Shown here one piece after another: positions 1-9,525 of a stretch of DNA of 64,000 bases; the first letter of the stretch is position 1, and every line of letters starts with the position of its first letter. The stretch lies in contig NZ_AQUY01000002.1 in NCBI RefSeq assembly GCF_000372445.1, forward strand, positions 523,561 through 587,560, in the 5' to 3' direction. A program made the position numbers and the translations under genes. Below the pieces are notes generated by a model. That model was not told the DNA's origin and made no database searches. It saw only the letters and a list, made by a program, of their open reading frames with translations. The DNA is from Corynebacterium ulceribovis DSM 45146. GTDB taxonomy: Bacteria; Actinomycetota; Actinomycetes; Mycobacteriales; Mycobacteriaceae.

Positions 1-2
1 TG

Positions 3-2942
3 AAGCTGCCACCGGTAGTAACCAATGACTGCCACTACGTCACCCGGGAACAAGCCCCTGCCCACGAAGCAATGTTGTGTGTGCAAACCGGCTCCACGCT
101 GGACGAACGCACCATTGATGAAGGCGGTACCCGGTTTGCCTTCAGTGGTGATGGCTACTACATCAAGTCGGCCGCTGAAATGCGCGACATGTGGGATCAC
201 ACCGTCCCTGGTGCCTGCGATAACACGCTGCTGATTGCCGAGCGGGTCGGTGACTACAGCGAAGTGTGGGAAGAACACCCACACGACCGAATGCCGCTGT
301 TTGACGTGCCGGAAGGCCACACCCCAACGTCTTGGCTGACTGAGGAAGTCATGCGCGGGCTGAAGGACCGCTTCCCGGATTCGGACGTGCCGGCTGAGTA
401 TATTCAGCGGGCGAATTACGAAATTGAAGTCATTGACATGAAGGGCTACCCGTCCTACTTCCTCATCGTCGCTGACTTGATTAAGCATGCCCGTTCCGTT
501 GGCATCAAAGTTGGGCCGGGCCGTGGTTCGGCTGCAGGTGCATTGGTTGCGTACGCATTGACGATTACCAACATTGACCCGATTGAACATGGTCTGCTGT
601 TTGAACGTTTCTTGAACCCGGAACGTCCGTCCGCGCCCGATATTGATATTGACTTCGATGACCGTCGCCGCGGTGAAATGATTCAATATGCCGCCGATAA
701 ATGGGGCGAGGACAAAATCGCTCAGGTGATTACTTTCGGTACCGTCAAAACGAAACAGGCACTGAAAGATGCCGCCCGTGCGCACCACGGTTCGGCTGGG
801 TTCCAAATCGCCGACCGGATTACCAAGGAATTGCCAGACCCAATTATGGCGAAGGATATTCCACTATCCGGCATTATGGACGAAAAGCACCCACGCTATG
901 GCGAAGCGGCGGCAGTTCGTGAACTGATTAATAGCGACCCGGATATTAAAAAGATTTACGAAACCGCCCGCGGCCTTGAAGGCGTGGTTCGTCAGCCGGG
1001 TGTGCACGCATGTGCGGTGATTATGTCCCGCGTGCCGTTGCTGGACACCATCCCAATGTGGAAGCGTGCCCAGGACGGCGCGATTATTACCGGGTGGGAC
1101 TACCCAGCATGTGAGGCCATTGGCCTGCTGAAGATGGACTTTTTGGGGCTGCGTAACCTCACCGTCATTGGTGACGCCCTCGAAAACATTAAGTCCAACC
1201 AGGGCATTGACCTGGACCTTGAGGGCTTATCGACGGAAGACGACCCGACCTACGAGCTATTGGCACGCGGTGACACCTTGGGCGTGTTCCAGCTGGACTC
1301 CGGCGGTATGCGCGAACTGCTAAAACGCATGAAACCCACCGGTTTTAACGACATTGTCGCCGCGTTGGCGCTCTACCGACCGGGCCCAATGGGTGTGAAA
1401 GCGCACTGGTCTTATGCCGACCGTAAGAACGGCAAGCAGGAGATCACCCCAATTCACCCAGAGCTAGAAGAGCCGCTGCGCGAAATTCTGGACGAAACTT
1501 ATGGCCTGATTGTGTATCAGGAGCAGATTATGAAGATTTCGCAGAAAGTGGCGAACTACACTGCCGGCCAAGCAGACGGTTTCCGTAAAGCCATGGGTAA
1601 GAAGAAACCGGAAGTGCTGGAGAAGGAGTTCATTAACTTCGAAGGCGGCATGAAAGCCAATGGTTATTCCGCCGAAGCCATTAAAGTGCTCTGGGATACC
1701 ATTTTGCCATTCGCCGGTTATGCGTTTAACAAGTCGCACGCCGCAGGCTACGGGCTGGTGTCTTTCTGGACGGCGTACCTGAAAGCGAACTACACCTCCG
1801 AATATATGGCGGCGCTGCTGACGTCGGTGGCAGATAATAAGGACAAGTCTGCGATTTACCTCTCCGACTGTCGTCACTTGGGTATTTCGGTGCTGCCACC
1901 AGATGTCAATGAATCGGCATTGAACTACCAATCCGTCGGCGACAATATTCGCGTTGGCATGGGTGCGGTGCGCAATGTCGGTGTTGATGTCGTCAATAGC
2001 ATTATTAAATCCCGCCGGGAAAAAGGTGCGTTTACGTCCTTTTCCGATTACCTCGACAAAATCGACACGGTGCCATGCTCCAAGCGAGTCACTGAATCGC
2101 TGATTAAAGCCGGTGCTTTCGACTCCCTCGGCCACCCACGTAAAGGCCTAGTCCTCGTCCACGAAGATGCCATCGACGCCGCACTGCCAACGAAGAAAGC
2201 CGCGGACAAGGGTCAATTCGACCTCTTTGCTGGCTTCGGCGGTGACGACGATGACAATGACTCCGCCTCGGTGTTCCACATCAACGTTCCCGACGAGCAT
2301 TGGGAACGCAAATACCAACTGGCGTTGGAAAAAGAAATGCTCGGCCTCTACGTCTCCGGCCACCCATTGGACGGCTTCGACGAAGCGCTAAACGCACAGA
2401 CCTCGACATCCATCGCGACGGTGCTGTCGGAAGAAATGCCCGATAAATCCGAGGCCACCATCGGCGGCATTATTACTGGTGTGCAGCGCCGCACGAATAA
2501 ACAAGGCGAGTACTGGGCGATTGTCACCGTGGAAGACCACATTGGTGCGTCGGTGGAAGTGCTGGTTTTTGCCCGTTCCTACGCGGCGCTGCAAACGCTG
2601 TTGGTCGAAGACACGATTGTGCTGATGAAGGTGCGCATCACCTACCGCGAAATGGGCATGTCCGTCATGTGTGACGATGCCCGCATCCCAGACTTGGGAC
2701 GCAACGGTGCATCCGGCCCACCGCTTCGGTTGACGCTGCGCGCGGACCAGTGCACGGCTGCTACCGTCGCAAAGCTCAAAGAAGTGCTGGTGGACAACCC
2801 AGGCGAATCGGATGTGTACCTCAACCTCACCGAAGGCGATGAATCCACGTTGCTGATTCTCGGGGAGCACCTGCGGGTGGAACGATCCCCCGCACTCATG
2901 GGTGATTTGGTGGCCTCGCTTGGCCCGAACGTAGTGGGGTAG
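3..2942 (+). CDS. dnaE: DNA polymerase III alpha subunit, 5' end cut off by the window
   Basis: Catalytic chain of the replicative DNA polymerase, acting at the replication fork. The frame is already open at the left edge, so this is a partial gene: 979 codons remain of a family length near 1,190, and most of the N-terminal PHP domain (a proofreading nuclease in actinobacterial DnaE1) lies outside. Seen: GPGRGSAAG near 512-540, the metal-binding PDIDIDFDD at 636-662 that carries catalytic aspartates, YRPGPMG near 1374-1394, FNKSHAAGY near 1723-1751, and an OB-fold-like stretch ([12 protein letters not shown] onwards) at about 2457-2660. An ATG at 72 is internal, because the conserved [11 protein letters not shown] stretch precedes it. 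The stop is 24 bases before ilvA. Confidence 0.97.
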   Translation, partial: KLPPVVTNDCHYVTREQAPAHEAMLCVQTGSTLDERTIDEGGTRFAFSGDGYYIKSAAEMRDMWDHTVPGACDNTLLIAERVGDYSEVWEEHPHDRMPLFDVPEGHTPTSWLTEEVMRGLKDRFPDSDVPAEYIQRANYEIEVIDMKGYPSYFLIVADLIKHARSVGIKVGPGRGSAAGALVAYALTITNIDPIEHGLLFERFLNPERPSAPDIDIDFDDRRRGEMIQYAADKWGEDKIAQVITFGTVKTKQALKDAARAHHGSAGFQIADRITKELPDPIMAKDIPLSGIMDEKHPRYGEAAAVRELINSDPDIKKIYETARGLEGVVRQPGVHACAVIMSRVPLLDTIPMWKRAQDGAIITGWDYPACEAIGLLKMDFLGLRNLTVIGDALENIKSNQGIDLDLEGLSTEDDPTYELLARGDTLGVFQLDSGGMRELLKRMKPTGFNDIVAALALYRPGPMGVKAHWSYADRKNGKQEITPIHPELEEPLREILDETYGLIVYQEQIMKISQKVANYTAGQADGFRKAMGKKKPEVLEKEFINFEGGMKANGYSAEAIKVLWDTILPFAGYAFNKSHAAGYGLVSFWTAYLKANYTSEYMAALLTSVADNKDKSAIYLSDCRHLGISVLPPDVNESALNYQSVGDNIRVGMGAVRNVGVDVVNSIIKSRREKGAFTSFSDYLDKIDTVPCSKRVTESLIKAGAFDSLGHPRKGLVLVHEDAIDAALPTKKAADKGQFDLFAGFGGDDDDNDSASVFHINVPDEHWERKYQLALEKEMLGLYVSGHPLDGFDEALNAQTSTSIATVLSEEMPDKSEATIGGIITGVQRRTNKQGEYWAIVTVEDHIGASVEVLVFARSYAALQTLLVEDTIVLMKVRITYREMGMSVMCDDARIPDLGRNGASGPPLRLTLRADQCTAATVAKLKEVLVDNPGESDVYLNLTEGDESTLLILGEHLRVERSPALMGDLVASLGPNVVG

Positions 2943-2954
2943 CGAGTTGGTGAC

Positions 2955-2967
2955 TAAGCTAACACCA
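2955..2967 (+). promoter_or_regulatory. -10 element of a leaderless ilvA promoter
   Basis: TAAGCT at 2955-2960 ends six bases before the ilvA ATG, which would place transcription start on or next to the start codon. No Shine-Dalgarno sequence is visible. Inference from spacing only. Confidence 0.45.
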
Positions 2968-4271
2968 TGCAGAAAACTCCCGCAGACTCGACGACAAGCA
3001 ATGCAGTAACACCAGTTCAGGTGCGCGCTGCAGATATTCAAGCCGCACAGGTACGAATTTCGTCGATTATTGCGGGCACCCCGCTGCAGTACTGCTCCCG
3101 GCTGTCAGACGAAACCGGGGCGAAAGTCTTCCTCAAACGCGAAGACCTGCAGGACGTGCGCTCCTACAAAATCCGCGGCGCCTACAACGCAATGGTGCAG
3201 CTCACCGACGCCGAACGTGCCGCCGGTGTCGTCGCCGCCTCCGCAGGTAACCACGCCCAAGGTGTGGCCTACGCCTGCCGGAAACTTGGGGTGAAAGGCC
3301 GCATCTATGTGCCAACCCAAACTCCGAAGCAAAAACGCGACCGCATCAGCTACCACGGTGGCGACGCCGTCGACCTGGTCGTAGTGGGCAATAGTTTCGA
3401 CGAAGCGGCCGAAGCTGCCCGCAATGACGCCCGCGATACCGGCGCCACCCTCATTGAGCCTTTTGACGCTTTCAACACCATCGCAGGCCAAGGCACTGTC
3501 GCCGCGGAAATCGTGGCGCAGCTCGGAAGCCAAGGGCTCCAAGCTGACACCGTGGTCGTACCCGTCGGCGGCGGCGGACTGCTCGCCGGCATCACCGCGT
3601 ATCTGGCTGACCTAGCGCCAACCACCGCAATCGTGGCCGTCGAACCGAAGGGTGCCCAATGCTTGCGCGCCGCCCTCGATGCCGATGAACCAGTGACGCT
3701 GCCGCACACTGATCCGTTTGTTGACGGCGCCGCCGTTGCCCGACTCGGCGACCTGCCGTACACGATTGTCGACGCTAACCGCTCCCGGATCCACTGCATC
3801 GCTGCAGACGAAGGCGCTGTTTCCGTCGAAATGCTCAACCTGTACCAAGACGAAGGCATCATTGCCGAACCTGCTGGCGCCCTGTCGGTGGCAGGCCTGC
3901 AGCAACTGTCGATTCGGCCTGGGGAAGTGGTGGTGTGTGTCATTTCCGGCGGTAACAACGACGTGCTGCGCTACGCCGAAATCACCGAACGATCCTTGGT
4001 ATACCGCGGCCTGAAGCACTACTTCCTGGTGAGCTTCCCGCAGAAACCAGGGCAGCTGCGGATGTTCCTGTCCGACGTTCTTGGCCCAGACGATGACATT
4101 TCCCAGTTCGAGTACCTCAAGCGCAATAACCGCGAAACTGGCACCGCGCTGGTCGGTATTGAGCTGCGCCGCGCCAGCGACCTGGAAGCGCTGATGGAAC
4201 GGATGGCGGCGTCCCCGCTGGACTGCAAGCGACTGGAACCAGGCACCCCAGAATATGAATTCATGACCTAA
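2967..4271 (+). CDS. ilvA: Threonine dehydratase (threonine deaminase), biosynthetic
   Basis: PLP enzyme converting threonine to 2-oxobutanoate and ammonia, the committed step of isoleucine synthesis in the cytoplasm. The 434 residues match corynebacterial IlvA length. Seen: PLP lysine in SYKIRGAYN (K68), SAGNHAQG at 92-99, the phosphate-binding GGGG loop at 201-204, and one C-terminal ACT-like regulatory domain from about residue 352 (HYFLVSFPQKPGQL). A single regulatory domain is the form known from C. glutamicum, where isoleucine inhibits the enzyme. It stands between dnaE and an exporter; treZ lies further right. Confidence 0.97.
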   Translation: MQKTPADSTTSNAVTPVQVRAADIQAAQVRISSIIAGTPLQYCSRLSDETGAKVFLKREDLQDVRSYKIRGAYNAMVQLTDAERAAGVVAASAGNHAQGVAYACRKLGVKGRIYVPTQTPKQKRDRISYHGGDAVDLVVVGNSFDEAAEAARNDARDTGATLIEPFDAFNTIAGQGTVAAEIVAQLGSQGLQADTVVVPVGGGGLLAGITAYLADLAPTTAIVAVEPKGAQCLRAALDADEPVTLPHTDPFVDGAAVARLGDLPYTIVDANRSRIHCIAADEGAVSVEMLNLYQDEGIIAEPAGALSVAGLQQLSIRPGEVVVCVISGGNNDVLRYAEITERSLVYRGLKHYFLVSFPQKPGQLRMFLSDVLGPDDDISQFEYLKRNNRETGTALVGIELRRASDLEALMERMAASPLDCKRLEPGTPEYEFMT

Positions 4272-4334
4272 CCCAGCCCACGCCAGCCCAGCCCACGCCG
4301 CGCCGGAAACTATGCCGGGGTAACGTGGCAGACT

Positions 4335-5861
4335 ATGGGATCAACTACCGCGGCCATCCCAGCCACCGGTCATCCGCGCCGCTGGCTAGGACTAGGCTTC
4401 CTCTCCACCGCACTGGTCATGCTCGCCATCGACATGACCGTGCTGAACGTCGCTGTCCCGGCAGTGACCGCAGACCTGAACCCAACAGGCGCGGAAATGC
4501 TGTGGATGGTCGACATTTACGCACTGGCCATCGCCGGGCTGCTCATCACCTTCGGCACCCTCGGCGACCACATTGGCCGCAAACGTCTGCTGCTGTCCGG
4601 CCTGCTGGCGTTCGCCGCCGCATCGGCACTATGCGCCTTCGCCGACCACGCCCAACTGCTGATTCTCGGCCGCGCCATCCAAGGCATCGCCGGCGCCACC
4701 CTCATGCCATCGACCCTGTCGATTATCCGCACCATGTTCCCCGACGCCGCCGAACGTGCCCGCGCGGTGTCCATCTGGATCGGTACCTACGGCCTCGGCG
4801 CCGCAGCTGGCCCAGTTGTAGGCGGTTGGCTACTCGAACACTTCCACTGGGGGTCAGTGTTCCTCATCAACGTCCCGATCGCGCTTATCGTGTTCCTCGG
4901 CGGCCTTGTCACCCTGCCGGAATCGCGCAGCCATAAACCTGGCGCCTTCGACATCGCCGGGGCAGTGCTATCCATCATCGCGATGCTCACATTCGTCGGC
5001 GCCATCAAGGTCGTCATCTCCGGCAACTACTTCGCCGCCGTCGGACTCGCAGCGCTGTGCGTCATCGCCGCGCTCGGCTTCATTATTCGGATGCGCACCG
5101 CCGACAATCCCCTCATTGACCTGCGCCTCTTCGAATCGACGGCCTATAACTCCGCAGTGCTCATTAACCTGCTCAGCTCGCTGCTATACGTCGGTCTGCT
5201 GTTCCTGCTCATGCAGTACCTGCAGGTGGTCATCGGCAAAACGCCGCTCGAAGCGGGCATCATGCTGGTCCCAGCGTTCGTCCTCGGTTTCCTCACCACC
5301 ATCGTGGTCGGCGAACTACTCCGTTTCGTCTCCGCCCGCCCGGTTCTCATTTCGGCGCTGGTGGTCTCCGGTATCGGTTTTGCCGGGCTTGCCGCCAACG
5401 TCCAGGGGCTGCTGTCACTGTCAGCTACGCTCACCGCGGTCGGCGGCTGCACTTTGATGTCCATGTCCGCCGGCGCGATGGACCCCGTCACAAACAACAT
5501 TATTTTGAACGCCGCCCCACCTGAGCACGCCGGCGCGGCCTCCGCGATTTCCGAAACCGGCTACGAGCTCGGGGGCGCGCTAGGCACCGCTGTCCTCGGG
5601 TCCATCATGGTGGGTGTCTACTCGCATGGCATCCGCGCGTTGACCCCGTCCGATTATGGCCTCACCGAGTCCCAGCTCACGCACGCTGCTGATTCAATTT
5701 CGGCAGCCCACAACGTCGCTAAGCCCATAAATCCGGACTTTATTGCGGCGGCCGACCTTGCCTTCGACACCGGCATGGCGGCGGCGCTGTGGGCCGGGGC
5801 AGCGCTGTGTGCTGCGGCAACGGTCGCGGCGTGGGTGAGTCTGCCCCGCACAACCACCTAG
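4335..5861 (+). CDS. MFS drug:proton antiporter, 14-TM DHA2 type
   Basis: Inner-membrane exporter of 508 residues. Seen: alternating hydrophobic segments consistent with 14 helices, the MFS motif A GDHIGRKR after the second helix (about residues 77-84), the antiporter motif C-like GAAAGPVVGG near residues 155-164, and an acidic residue in the first helix (AIDMTVLNVAVP) typical of the DHA2/QacA-LfrA-SmvA group. The substrate cannot be read from sequence; multidrug or dye export is the family norm. It is separated by 63 bases from ilvA and has no visible dedicated regulator beside it. An ilvA-linked metabolite export role is possible but unsupported. Confidence 0.85.
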   Translation: MGSTTAAIPATGHPRRWLGLGFLSTALVMLAIDMTVLNVAVPAVTADLNPTGAEMLWMVDIYALAIAGLLITFGTLGDHIGRKRLLLSGLLAFAAASALCAFADHAQLLILGRAIQGIAGATLMPSTLSIIRTMFPDAAERARAVSIWIGTYGLGAAAGPVVGGWLLEHFHWGSVFLINVPIALIVFLGGLVTLPESRSHKPGAFDIAGAVLSIIAMLTFVGAIKVVISGNYFAAVGLAALCVIAALGFIIRMRTADNPLIDLRLFESTAYNSAVLINLLSSLLYVGLLFLLMQYLQVVIGKTPLEAGIMLVPAFVLGFLTTIVVGELLRFVSARPVLISALVVSGIGFAGLAANVQGLLSLSATLTAVGGCTLMSMSAGAMDPVTNNIILNAAPPEHAGAASAISETGYELGGALGTAVLGSIMVGVYSHGIRALTPSDYGLTESQLTHAADSISAAHNVAKPINPDFIAAADLAFDTGMAAALWAGAALCAAATVAAWVSLPRTTT

Positions 5862-5917
5862 CATTAAGCTGATTATCAGCATTGTCCGCTGACCCCAACC
5901 CCAAGGAGCATCGCACC

Positions 5918-8900
5918 ATGTCCTTCGACCACGCCGCCATGCAATGGTGGCTGACCGATACCGAGCGTGAACTGCGCGGACGTCTCGCCGGCAGCGACGC
6001 CGACAAGGCTGCACTGCTCGCCTTCGCCGGTATTCCGATGGACGAAGTGGAACGCATCGACAGCTTCCTCGGCCATGCGATGCGCAGCAGCGACAACCCC
6101 GCCTCCTACCTCGAATCGAACTCCGCCATCCTGGTGACCTCCCTGGCCGGCCGCGCCGCACGCCTAGCTAAACCCGAGGACCTGTGGCACGACTGGTGGG
6201 CGGGAATGGGCCTGCCGGTCAACGATGCCGTCGCGCAGCGCCTACCTGCCCTCGCCAACGCCGCACTGGACACCGTCGGCCTGGCCACCGCCGAAATCCT
6301 CGGCTTCGACACCGTCACCGCCGACACGGACCTCGCCGACGCGCAGGACACTATGGGCACGGTGCTGCTGCTCCACGCCGGCGTGCAACTGTCGGTGATG
6401 CCGCTGCTGATGGCCGCGCTTGATGACGATATCGCCGCCGGAAATGTCGTAGATTCCGACGCTCTGCGCGCCGAATTCGAAGCCGACGAAGCAGGCGACA
6501 CCCCGAAAGCGCTGCGGGAACTAGCCGGACGGGCACCTGGCCGCGCGCTGCAACTCATCGACGCAACCGCTGCGTTCATGGCCGCTACCCACGCCGACCC
6601 AGTGCACTGGGAATCCAGCGAAGCCTACACCCCGGAACGCTTCGGCCTGCCGACCGCACTCTACGACGCTGCCCGCGAAGAATTACGGGCCCGACCAGCA
6701 GGCACCCCGGACCGTCGCGGCGCGATCGGTATCGGCAGCCGCTCCGGCCGCCCACAGCTCTACCTAGACGATGAACTGGGCGTGTGCGTGCAGCTGCCGC
6801 GACTGGCACCGAATAAGGACCAGTGGCGCATCACCTTCGGCGGTACTGTGGTCACCGCGTTCCGTTCGCACCCGTCGCAGCCACGCACGTTGGTGCCGAT
6901 TACGGAAGCAACCCGCGAAGTGCTCGTGGAGAATGCGGACTCGTCGTGGCGACTGCCGGTTATTGACTCGACCGACCCGCTGCTGGTGTTTGCGCGTGAT
7001 GGCCAGGCAATTAATGACAAGGTATCGCTGCATGCAACCAGCGCGAATGTCGTCTACCCGATGGACACACAGCTGCGCGACGCCATCGCCGGTACCGATG
7101 CAGTCCTTGCCGGGCCTGCGGAAAAACTGCCGTGGCCACTGTGGCGCCGCGCCGAGCTGGATTTGACGCAGATGGTATCGCTGCAGGCCACCCGCCCTGG
7201 TGTCGATGGCACGATTCGGTCGGTTAGCCCGCTGCGCAAGGTGACCTTCTGGTACGACAACGCGCCGCTGCCGGGTGCAGCGAGCCCGCACAACTGGCCG
7301 GTGCAGGTTGCCGGCCCGAAGGCGGTGTTCCCGCCGTCGCTGTCCGGCCGTGATGAACTGTGGCATCTGAATGTGGCGCCGTTTACGGAATATGGCGACT
7401 TTAGCCAGGATGCGCTGCTGGTGTACGAGCTGGTGGTGCCGGCTGCTGGTGGCCAGGTGGATTTGCTCACCGACGACGATTACCCGTGGATCGGCGAGTT
7501 CGTGGTGCGTCTGATTAACCCGCGCGGTTTTTCCACCGACACGTACTTTGCGCTGGCTGAGGGCGCGCATGTGGAAGCTGCTGGTCCTGGCGCAGAGCTG
7601 CGCGCCCCGGATGCGGGCGGGCTCAGCCCGGTGACGGTGCCGGTGGTGCACAGCGGCAAGGAGTTCTACAGTGAACCGGCGATGCTGCGACTGGGCGCGG
7701 CAGATGTGTCCGGCGAGGTGTCATTGTCGACGGATGAGGGCGCGGAAATGACAGTGACGTTCACGCCGCCACGCCTGCAGTTCACCTTGCCGATGGTAGA
7801 CCGCGGCGCGTTGACCTGCGATCATACTCAGGTTTTGCCGCGGGTACGGCTGGATGTGTCGGGCGAGTTCGTGATTTTGTCGCCGATTCCGCTGCGACAC
7901 CAGCGCTTGTTGGTCACGGCGGGGGAGAAGGAACTCGGGGAGGTGCCGCTGAAGGGCAACCGGGCATCGTTGCCGCTGCGGATGCAGGACGTCATTGGCA
8001 GCGACGATGAGGTCCGCATCAGCTTCGAGTTCTCCCGCCCCGGCGCCCGCCGCCAGGAAGTGGAGTTGGTGCGTGCCCGACCAGGCGCATTGGCCACCGG
8101 CGCCAGCCGCGACGGCAATTGGGTGCTTTTTGACGTTCCGTTCCGCGACTCGAGCCAGGAATTGGCTGCGTTTATGTGGAATGCGGCGCGTCCTGGTCAC
8201 GACGCGGTGCGCGTAGAAATTGAATCTGGGGAAGAGGGCCATTACGCGGCGATTCCGGAAGAGTTCGGGGATAGCCCGCTGGTTGTGCAGCCATTCTTGG
8301 CGCGTAACCGGGCGCTGCCACCTGCGTGGCCATCTGACTCCGCGCTAGTAGTCCCGGCTGCTGCGGATGCTGCTGTTGGTGCTGACGCGGAAACTGGCGT
8401 CGATGCTGCAGCGGCGCTGCCTAATGACCTGGAGAATTTGCCAGGGTTGTGGCGTCTGGCTGGTGCACTGCGCGACTCTAAAGCCGCCCCAATTGTCGAA
8501 GCGATCGACATTGATATGCAGTCTCTGGTGCCGTTGTTGTCAGAGAACCCGCGTGCTGGTCTGGCAGCATTGGCAACCGCGGCGCTTCCAGTGGGCGCGC
8601 AGCCTGGCCTGTTGATCACTGCTGGTCTGGCAACCAAGAACTTCGCAGAAGCGGCTGCAGATCCAGCCGAAACTGACACCGCCGAGCCAATTGCAATGCC
8701 TCGCCGAGTGCCGTGGCTTGCCGCTCTTGCAGATCTCGCCGCGCTGCCAGCAGTTGCTGAGCAGGCAGAGGCGAATTTCCCGCTAGCTGATCCCGCCGAA
8801 CCAGCTGAATCTGCTGAATCTGCTGAACCAGTTCAACCAGCTGGCTCAGCTGACCCATCCGAAGCGGTCACCACAGCAGAGCCAGCAGAGTCTGCGGAAG

Positions 8901-9523
8901 CGAAGGCACACCGCGAACTACTCAGCGTGCTGCAAGCCAACGCCGGCGACACTCTGCTTAAGGTGCTGGCTACCGGTAAAGATGCCACGCTTTCGTCAGC
9001 AAGCATCGATCGCACGTCGGTCATGCTCACACAGCTGCCTGCTGAGCAACAGCGCATGCTGATGGCGCAGATTTTTGACCAGCACCGCATGGTGCCGGGG
9101 CCGCTGACGGATACCGATGCGCGGATTTCGGCGATTCACCAGGTGGTGACGCAGCGCGACACTATCGTCGATGCGCAGATTATGGCGGAGCTCGCGGGTA
9201 TTTCCCGGTCGCTATTCGGCATGGTTGGCAACGCGTCGTCGCCGCTGCGGAAGGCCGTTAACGTGCGCTTCCACAAGCTGGACGGTATTGACGCCACCGA
9301 CCTGTCGCTCGTGTGGACGCTGGTTCCAGCAACATCGCTGCTGGTTGCGGTGGCAGCGCGGGCCGTGGCGCATGGTCTGATGCCCGAGCCGGACGTGCTG
9401 GATAAGGTGCGACCACTGTGGGCACAGCTTGCTGACGTCGCGCCGCTGCTGGTGATGAGTGACCTGCTGGTCGCCGACGCGATGGTGATTCACGCCACCC
9501 ACGGCGACCTGACGCTGGACTAA
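5918..9523 (+). CDS. Large uncharacterised protein, 1,201 aa
   Basis: Function not recognised. The ATG at 5918 is chosen over an upstream TTG (5882) because AAGGAG at 5903-5908 sits nine bases before it. No signal peptide and no membrane helix are evident, so probably cytoplasmic. Three parts are visible: a helical N-terminus (about 1-220), a long beta-rich middle (about 270-800) with many short D/E-V-x-V strands reminiscent of stacked Ig-like domains, and a helical C-terminus (about 1000-1201). The last two are joined by an alanine/glutamate/proline/serine-rich linker near residues 955-990 made of repeated EPAE/ESAE units. From memory the middle resembles roughly 1,000-aa actinobacterial proteins of unknown role; no nuclease, helicase or ATPase motif is seen. 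It converges on treZ with two bases between stops. Confidence 0.8.
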   Translation: MSFDHAAMQWWLTDTERELRGRLAGSDADKAALLAFAGIPMDEVERIDSFLGHAMRSSDNPASYLESNSAILVTSLAGRAARLAKPEDLWHDWWAGMGLPVNDAVAQRLPALANAALDTVGLATAEILGFDTVTADTDLADAQDTMGTVLLLHAGVQLSVMPLLMAALDDDIAAGNVVDSDALRAEFEADEAGDTPKALRELAGRAPGRALQLIDATAAFMAATHADPVHWESSEAYTPERFGLPTALYDAAREELRARPAGTPDRRGAIGIGSRSGRPQLYLDDELGVCVQLPRLAPNKDQWRITFGGTVVTAFRSHPSQPRTLVPITEATREVLVENADSSWRLPVIDSTDPLLVFARDGQAINDKVSLHATSANVVYPMDTQLRDAIAGTDAVLAGPAEKLPWPLWRRAELDLTQMVSLQATRPGVDGTIRSVSPLRKVTFWYDNAPLPGAASPHNWPVQVAGPKAVFPPSLSGRDELWHLNVAPFTEYGDFSQDALLVYELVVPAAGGQVDLLTDDDYPWIGEFVVRLINPRGFSTDTYFALAEGAHVEAAGPGAELRAPDAGGLSPVTVPVVHSGKEFYSEPAMLRLGAADVSGEVSLSTDEGAEMTVTFTPPRLQFTLPMVDRGALTCDHTQVLPRVRLDVSGEFVILSPIPLRHQRLLVTAGEKELGEVPLKGNRASLPLRMQDVIGSDDEVRISFEFSRPGARRQEVELVRARPGALATGASRDGNWVLFDVPFRDSSQELAAFMWNAARPGHDAVRVEIESGEEGHYAAIPEEFGDSPLVVQPFLARNRALPPAWPSDSALVVPAAADAAVGADAETGVDAAAALPNDLENLPGLWRLAGALRDSKAAPIVEAIDIDMQSLVPLLSENPRAGLAALATAALPVGAQPGLLITAGLATKNFAEAAADPAETDTAEPIAMPRRVPWLAALADLAALPAVAEQAEANFPLADPAEPAESAESAEPVQPAGSADPSEAVTTAEPAESAEAKAHRELLSVLQANAGDTLLKVLATGKDATLSSASIDRTSVMLTQLPAEQQRMLMAQIFDQHRMVPGPLTDTDARISAIHQVVTQRDTIVDAQIMAELAGISRSLFGMVGNASSPLRKAVNVRFHKLDGIDATDLSLVWTLVPATSLLVAVAARAVAHGLMPEPDVLDKVRPLWAQLADVAPLLVMSDLLVADAMVIHATHGDLTLD

Positions 9524-9525
9524 AC

